From contig OY288253.1 in the NCBI GenBank assembly GCA_958450325.1, positions 65,341,612-65,405,611 on the forward strand: 64,000 nt of DNA, read 5' to 3'. The notes beneath the pieces were generated by a model. It was not told the origin of the DNA. It saw nothing but the letters and a program-made list of their open reading frames with translations, and did not search any database. The translations under genes were made by a program, and so were the position numbers. This DNA comes from Agrostemma githago (taxonomy: Eukaryota > Streptophyta > Magnoliopsida > Caryophyllales > Caryophyllaceae). Below, piece after piece: positions 58,597 to 64,000 of the stretch (its first letter is position 1; each line of letters starts with the position of its first letter).

Positions 58597-59811
58597 GACG
58601 ACCGGCGTTTTTTCATGGAATTCCGAAGGTGTGCGCTAGCCTTTTGCGGTTTTTGTGAGCAGGCTGCCTCAAAAGTAAGAGAAATATCGACGAGGAACAA
58701 TGCAGTTCCAAGTCAGGACCCGTCCTCCCAACAATTCTTGGAAGATCCATCTGTCCTCCGGTATATCGATGAAGTCGTTGTGTTGGCCGGCCAGTTGAAG
58801 CAGACTACCCAGAACGCCCCCGTCGTTGAGGGCGAGCAGCAGCGCGATGCTGAAGCCTGCGGTCTGGTACGTCAAATTATGCAAGACTTGCGTGATTCTG
58901 GTTACGCGGATGAAGATATTGACAAATCAGGTTTCTACGTGGGAGATGATGATGGAACAGAGGGTTACGATGATGAGGGACTTTTGATGGTGGCATCGTG
59001 ACACCAGGTTTCTGTGAGGGGGAAGTTGAAGAGAATGATGCCGTTGTAGAAACAAACCAAGACTCCGCTGTGCAGGGTTCGGTGGACATGAGTCCGGCCG
59101 TAGTGGTAGCTCTACGGCAAGCAGGGTAGGGGACAACAGATGCACGGTCGGCTTTAGATGTAACACCAGCTCCGCTCGATGCGACAGTCAGTTCTAGCCT
59201 TGAGAAGGAACTGCACAAAGCAGGCTGGGCTGTAGCGGACGCTGTTGCCACCACGCCCGCGACGAAAGAAATTGTCACGACCGATACTCAACAGACAGAC
59301 GATGGTTCAGTGACCAGGACACACCCGGAGGCTAAACATCATCGGTACATCTTCCACTCCGACGTGGCATTTGAGTGCATGGACACGATTCCGGAGAATT
59401 TGGGCTGCACGTTGGACTGTGGAAGAGTAATGAGGGGGCAGCTTGTAATCTCTGGATTCATGTGCTCCAACATCGTCATCTTCTGGGATATCCTCAGCGT
59501 ACGGAAAGACGTAATCGACTACGTCTTCGACCGGGGAACGCCACGTCCGTCAGGGTACGTACTTATTGTTCTGGTCATGTTGTTTTTAAAAATGCACGTG
59601 CTAATCGGGACTTCGTTTGTTCTGCAGCGAAATGCTGGTCGAGTACACAGCTTACGACTGTATCGCGAGGGGCGACATGCAGACGCTCGAACCTGTCCTG
59701 GAGGTGATGAATAACGTCGTTGACTGCTGGTGTAGGCTGCTGAACCACCTGGTGCACGACAAAAAAGCATCAAGAGTAACCAGTAGATGTTACTTCTCTC
59801 TTGGACATACG
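58597..59811 (+). pseudogene. middle exons of the mobile-domain/Ulp1 gene
   Basis: A first exon starts at 58597 after TTATAG and reads DDRRFFMEFRRCALAFCGFC. A one-base loss near 58980 changes frame (DDEG then a stop at about 59001). The continuing frame has a TAG at about 59128, and then runs through FHSDVAFECMDTIPENLGC to the CAGG/GTACGT donor (59554). The next exon, 59628-59811, joins in phase and contains VVDCWCRLLNHLV. The splice sites are well preserved while the frame is not, so this was a real gene that has decayed recently. Confidence 0.6.
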
Positions 59812-59829
59812 GTACGTTCAACCCCCAAA

Positions 59830-59985
59830 TAAGGTGTATAATCGCACACAATTGGCTGTATAGTCACACACTGTTACCTGTATAGTCACACCCATTGTGT
59901 TGTCCAGTCACCGCTATAAACTGCACAGTCACACGCTACAAGCTGTATAGTCACACATTTTACGTTGTACAGTCGCACTCATGTC
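59830..59985. repeat. TGTATAGTCACACRC motif array in the next intron
   Basis: Six to seven copies at about 20-25 bp spacing between the exon ending at 59811 and the exon starting at 60031. Confidence 0.7.
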
Positions 59986-60030
59986 AAACACAAACTGACT
60001 ACATGTATTACCATGAATGCGTGTGAGCAG

Positions 60031-61096
60031 GCCCCAGTGTTGTCATTGTGGAAGGAAGGAGGCAGGGGCAATAAATATGACAAGGAAATATTTTACGTGT
60101 GGGACGAGTGGATAAAAAATAGTTTCTCCGAATTTTCTTTGGACTCGGACATGGTATTATCCTGGACATACTGTCTATTCGTAGTTGTTATCAACCCATA
60201 ATCCTGACGCATTGTTTGCAGGTGTTTGTCCCGATCTTGACGGGTGACGAGGGTATAATCCTGACATACTGTCTATTCGTAGTTGCGCCTGCATCAACTT
60301 CAATTCTGGGCAAATAGAGTACCTCGACAACCAGTTGTACGATAAAGATTTTACAAAGTTGTCTTACTATGGCATTACTCGGACAGCGGTCAGGCCCTTT
60401 TAATTTAATATTGAATCAATTATGTGACCGGAATGTGTCCAACAACTGATCCTGTTTGAACTTGTTTTGCAGGTTAATAAGATGGGGGAGTTCATGGTAC
60501 AACGAGGGATTGAGAAAGGTGAGAAGGTCCGTGCGTTTAAATTGGTAAACGTTCCCTTATCATGGCAGGGAGTGGGGTACTCCGCCAATGACTGTGGAGT
60601 GTACTTGATGGTGCACATGATGTTGTACAACGGGTCCCCGTTCAACTGCTCCTTGGGGACAATGGCGGCCATGAATATGTGCAGGGCGGAGATCACGGCG
60701 ACCCTTATACTGAGCGACGCGAACAAGATGAGGAACACTGTTTTGCAGAAAGTGATTGAATTCGGAAAATACAAGGAATCGTTGGAATCTGCCCGTACGT
60801 TTGAAACCACTCCTGTGAAGGCAACGTCCAAGAAGCGTCTGAGCAAATCACCGAAAACACCTGGACCCACCCCCAGATCAGTCCCAGAAGAAAGACAGTC
60901 GGCGATTAAGTCTCGGATACGGGGCTTTGGAGATGGGTTGGGTTGCTCCTTGAACCAGGGTGAACCTGCCCCGGACGCCATTGTCATGTCACTCGTATTT
61001 CGCCTGCGAGTGGGGCTGACGAGTGGGATGCTTAGCCTGCGAAAACACACCGCCGACTACTGCTTCCTCGACGATAATGGGTACGACGAAAAGTAA
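60031..61096 (+). pseudogene. Ulp1-like (C48) cysteine protease segment, copy A
   Basis: Exons are 60031-60153 (WDEWIKNSFSEFSLDSDM), 60222-about 60370 and about 60470-61096. The catalytic Cys is present in NDCGVYLMVHMMLY (codon 60593-60595), and an Asp candidate is in QIEYLDNQLY. The expected His motif between VFVPILTGDE and ACINF is missing. In its place lies a second copy of a 22 bp sequence (60264-60285) found at 60166-60187, with a stop in frame. The C-terminal tail is basic (TSKKRLSKSPKTPG). Ulp1-type proteases cleave SUMO-like tags; transposon versions have unknown substrates. This copy is unlikely to be active. Confidence 0.65.
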
Positions 61097-61187
61097 GTGA
61101 CCGTCTTTTGTTCCTGATGCGTGTTTCATATTACACCTACTAACCGGTGTCAACAAATCCGCAGTGACCGCTTTGGGTCCTACGGCC

Positions 61188-62620
61188 TGATGCGTGCTAT
61201 TTATATATGATTATTACGTCTTTTACGCACGCATTTTCATGCATATCGAGTAGCATTGTCTACTATTTTCCCCCGAATTTGATACTTTGTAGTCATGTTG
61301 CATCTTATGCAGGTTTGAACCCGTGGATGCATAAACAAGCCAAAAATCGTGCTTAAAGATGAAATCTTATGCGAAATAAGAAAGAAGAACGATCGTTTCC
61401 AAATAGGTCAAATTAAAACGTGAATATCTTGAGTTGTACAACTCCAAATGAGCTGATTCTAGCTGCGTTAGAAAGCTCTTTCTCTTAGCTTTCCAACGGT
61501 ATATTACACGCCTAATTTGAAGAAGTAACGAAGAAATGGCAAGCGTTTGAAGTTGAGCGCGCAGTGCTGAAAACTGATCAATAATAGTCGAACGACTATC
61601 CACTATAGTCGACCGACTATTCTCGAGACTGGACGAATACCGAGACTTTCCTAATTTGATGTTTAGGGTTAATAAGACTTTTGGGCTTTTGTTTTAACTT
61701 AGTATTTAAGAAACCGTTAGACTAGAATTTAGATACAACCTCTTCTTGTATGCTTCTAATTCTCTTTAGACTTTTCTTTAGACTATTCTCTTTAAATTTC
61801 TCTCTACCCTAAACTTGTAGGTCTAGATTTATGAATTATTTTCTACTCTTCCTTTAAACTCGGTAATCTAATTCTTTCTTTGTTCTTTATTCTTTCTCTC
61901 TTAATCTTATTAATTCTTTTATTCTTAATTTCTCTTTAGATCTATTCACTATGCTTAATTTATTTATCATCTTTATTATTGTTGTCGTAAATTTCTCCAT
62001 GAGTAGCTAATTTCCCTTGCTAGGATTTAGGGGATCCATGAATTGAATATGATTGCTAATTAGTTTATAGATCTGTCTACGATATTGCGTCTGAGTTGTT
62101 AATTGTAGCATTTAATTGAGATTAATTGGTTAAGTCGACGTAATTGATTAATTGAATTGGTGAACTCGAACCTAAGATCGGAAGCCTGGTAAGAGTTAGA
62201 CCTGCTACAACACATTAGTTTGCCCTAATAAGATCGGAAGCCGTTAGAAGAATTCTAGGGTGAATAGCGGACCGGAAGAACCTTTTCACTACCCCTTTGA
62301 CCAATATCTGCGACAGACCTGTGACCTAGACCGTGACCGTAAGAAATTCATGGTGAACCGACGATCCTAGTTTTCTCTCTATATTTATTCATCTTTATTC
62401 ATCTTATTTATTTTAGTTATTTCTTCTCCTTTAATTCTCTTTCTTTCACTACTTTAGTTTAGTTAACCCAATTACAAACCCCTGATTTGGTTACTTAGAT
62501 AAACTTAAGTTACAAGTAGAATTTATTTGTCTCCTTGTGGATACGATCCTGACTTTCCTAGCTATATTTTTAGTTAGACCTAAGTTGGTTATCTTTGATA
62601 GGTATACGACTAGCTTATCA
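61188..62620 (+). mobile_element. solo LTR, 1433 bp
   Basis: It starts TGATGCGTGCTATT and ends GACTAGCTTATCA, with the 5 bp duplication CGGCC (61183-61187 and 62621-62625). No partner LTR or internal region is present, so it arose by LTR-LTR recombination. It contains palindromic AGTCGAACGACT and AGTCGACCGACT pairs (about 61586-61620) and a GTGGATACGATCC motif near its 3' end. Orientation is set by TG...CA form and by similarity to gypsy LTR 3' ends. It splits an exon of the Ulp1 gene. Confidence 0.85.
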
Positions 62621-64000
62621 CGGCCCTCGTGCGCAGCTGAAGAGGCGTGACATTTAATCGCTCTTCTCCGCCGGTGGCATGAGCGCCGCTGTGCTGGAGT
62701 GTTGGTCGCACCTAATGAACTGGTGCGAATCAGACGACAACCGGCGTGGGTTATCCTCCCCCACGGACCCAACGATGGCGTGGTTCGGAATTCAACACAT
62801 GGTATGCCCCCATAACCTACTACCTATCACACTAAATAGTACAAATGATCCCCATTCACATTAAATAGTTAGAAATAATCACAAAGTTCACTTAGTACAG
62901 TCACACATGTTGATGTGTACAATCACTCTTGTTGAGGTGCACAATCACACTCTGCACGCTGCAAAGTCACGCAGCTTAGTCTGTACAATCACGTGCTATA
63001 AGTTGCATAGTCAGGCATTAAATAGTACAAATGACCCCCATTAACATTAATAGTCAGACATCACTTTGCAGAGTCACTCTTGTTGACGTGCACAATCACG
63101 TGATATAAGTTGTACAGCCACACACATTATATAGTCAGACATCCTAGAATTTGAATTCACACTGTCATGTATAGTCACACTCTGCACGCTGCAAAGTCAC
63201 GCGGCTTAGTCTGTACAATCACACGCTTTATTCTGTACAATCACACACTTTGCGATGTGCGGCCACACACATGATATATTCCATTCTCGCATCCTGTCAC
63301 TGATGACAACTAATATTCGCCATCCGTTAGGACTCGCTGACCCGTATACTCGAACGACCCGACTCAAGTACCCCTGCGGACGAAGACACTGACGGTCTGT
63401 ACGAAGCGTAGGACAGATTCATACAAGACTGCGCCGGGACATTCGAATTGAACGCCGAACTGTTGTTTTTCCCGGTGCATACTATGGGGCACTACGCGTG
63501 CGTGTGCGTCAACTTTAGAGAAAGAACAGTTGATATCCTCAATCACCAGACACATGCCCCAGGGTCGCATATGTTCCGGGTGTCCAGCGAGATAGTAAGT
63601 TGCATGCATATGCTTTATTTCACCATGTCAAAAATATTCTACTGCTTGGGTGCTGATGTTTACTATTACCTAATACTGCAATAGATGCAAGCATTGAGGG
63701 TCTACATGGACGAGAAAGGGCTGATTAAGGGCAATCACCTGGCGGATTTTGAGCATCGCCAAGTAAAATTGGAATGGCAGAGCGCCCGGAAGAACGATCC
63801 GGAGTCCGACATTTTCTGCTTGATGCACATGTGCCTGTACGACGGTGCGCCGTTCACCCACACTGATATTGGGTCAAAGCTCGGGAGGCGTTACTTGTCG
63901 TTCGAGGTGGCAGCAAGTCTCGTACTTGATGACATGAATGAAGCTCGCGACGACGTGTTGCCGAAAATTTGCGCTTTCATAAGAAACGCTACGTGCATAT
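62621..64000 (+). pseudogene. Ulp1-like protease segment, copy B, truncated by window edge
   Basis: After the solo LTR the exon continues to 62801 (MSAAVLECWSHLMNWCESDD). It has a TAA at about 62657 in the incoming frame. Exon 63331-63594 carries a TAG near 63408, then LLFFPVHTMGHYACVCVNF and TVDILNHQ; its His codon is 63490-63492. Exon 63685 onward reads LEWQSARKNDPESDIF then CLMHMCLYDGAPF and continues past the window. Aligned without gaps to copy A, the catalytic Cys position is Ser (codon 63805-63807) and the Asp is Asn. So the His survives but the nucleophile does not. It duplicates the Ulp1 region of copy A in the same direction. Confidence 0.6.
62885..63270. repeat. TGTACAATCACACRC motif array in the copy B intron
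   Basis: About fifteen copies in mixed forms (GTACAGTCACACATG, GTACAATCACGTGC, GTATAGTCACACTC). An internal duplication GCACGCTGCAAAGTCACGC occurs near 62955 and 63186. They lie between the exons ending at 62801 and starting at 63331. Confidence 0.7.

Larger units (their letters stand above)
55091..64000 (+). mobile_element. transposon-type block carrying a mobile-domain/Ulp1 gene, runs off right edge
   Basis: It begins after a (TA)n(GA)n tract with an 11 bp perfect stem, GGGGGGATCAA (55091-55101) and TTGATCCCCCC (55135-55145). A second palindrome GAGAGTTACTAACTCTC lies inside. A run of TGTACAGTCAYAC-type motifs, a long palindrome and the decayed gene follow. Plant Mutator-like elements that carry Ulp1-like proteases are known, which makes this assignment plausible. 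The right end is not seen, so element status is inferred. Confidence 0.45.

Overview
This window is plant nuclear DNA, most likely from a eudicot. Evidence: spliced GT-AG genes, a plant-type (DD39D) mariner transposase, Stowaway MITEs, CACTA ends, a Tat/Ogre-type Ty3/gypsy element with a tRNA-Arg primer site, and orthologues of plant housekeeping genes. Species cannot be fixed from sequence alone. The recurrent 9-mer TACTCCGTA and the mariner type would fit Caryophyllales, but that is only an impression.

Layout. 1-3193: 3' two-thirds of a mariner-like element, with the transposase on + and an unexplained second ORF on - inside the same terminus. 3.2-4.9 kb: three small tandem-repeat fields and a Stowaway MITE nested in a sister Stowaway. 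5.0-6.9 kb: remains of a CACTA element (Transposase_24-like exons, GCGTCGG subterminal repeats, terminus at 6895), followed by two more CACTA-type termini that the gypsy element now separates. 7193-22205: a complete 15 kb Tat/Ogre-lineage element on -, with 2.44 kb LTRs, CTCAT target duplication, tRNA-Arg primer site, intact gag-protease and a pol with three visible lesions. It also carries an opposite-strand spliced gene of plant-mobile-domain type with its own TATA box.

24.5-42.3 kb is the host-gene part. It holds a six-exon alpha/beta hydrolase (+), a three-exon TIM14/PAM18 J-protein of the mitochondrial import motor (-, convergent with the hydrolase) and a five-exon purple acid phosphatase homologue (-). 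The phosphatase reading frame, signal peptide, splice sites and TATA box are intact, yet six of its seven metal ligands are replaced. Between TIM14 and the phosphatase lie an LTR remnant holding a CACTA terminus and a tandem array of about 330 bp units.

42.9-51.7 kb is a three-level nest: an outer TIR element with a 9 bp duplication, a hAT-like TIR element with an 8 bp duplication, and a young non-coding LTR element with GGTGA duplication and 728 bp LTRs. 51.9-55.1 kb is a nonautonomous element with oppositely oriented TGTTACTTTAA subterminal motifs and a FAR1-like fragment. 55.1-64.0 kb is a decayed transposon-type gene: Lys-rich N terminus, plant mobile-type domain and two tandem Ulp1-like protease segments. 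A near-perfect palindrome of about 480 bp precedes it, TGTATAGTCACAC-type motifs fill its introns, and a 1.43 kb solo LTR interrupts it. It runs off the right edge.

The host genes act separately: mitochondrial protein import, an uncharacterised hydrolase and a probable secreted pseudoenzyme. The rest is a stratified record of transposon insertions whose order can largely be read from intact target duplications.
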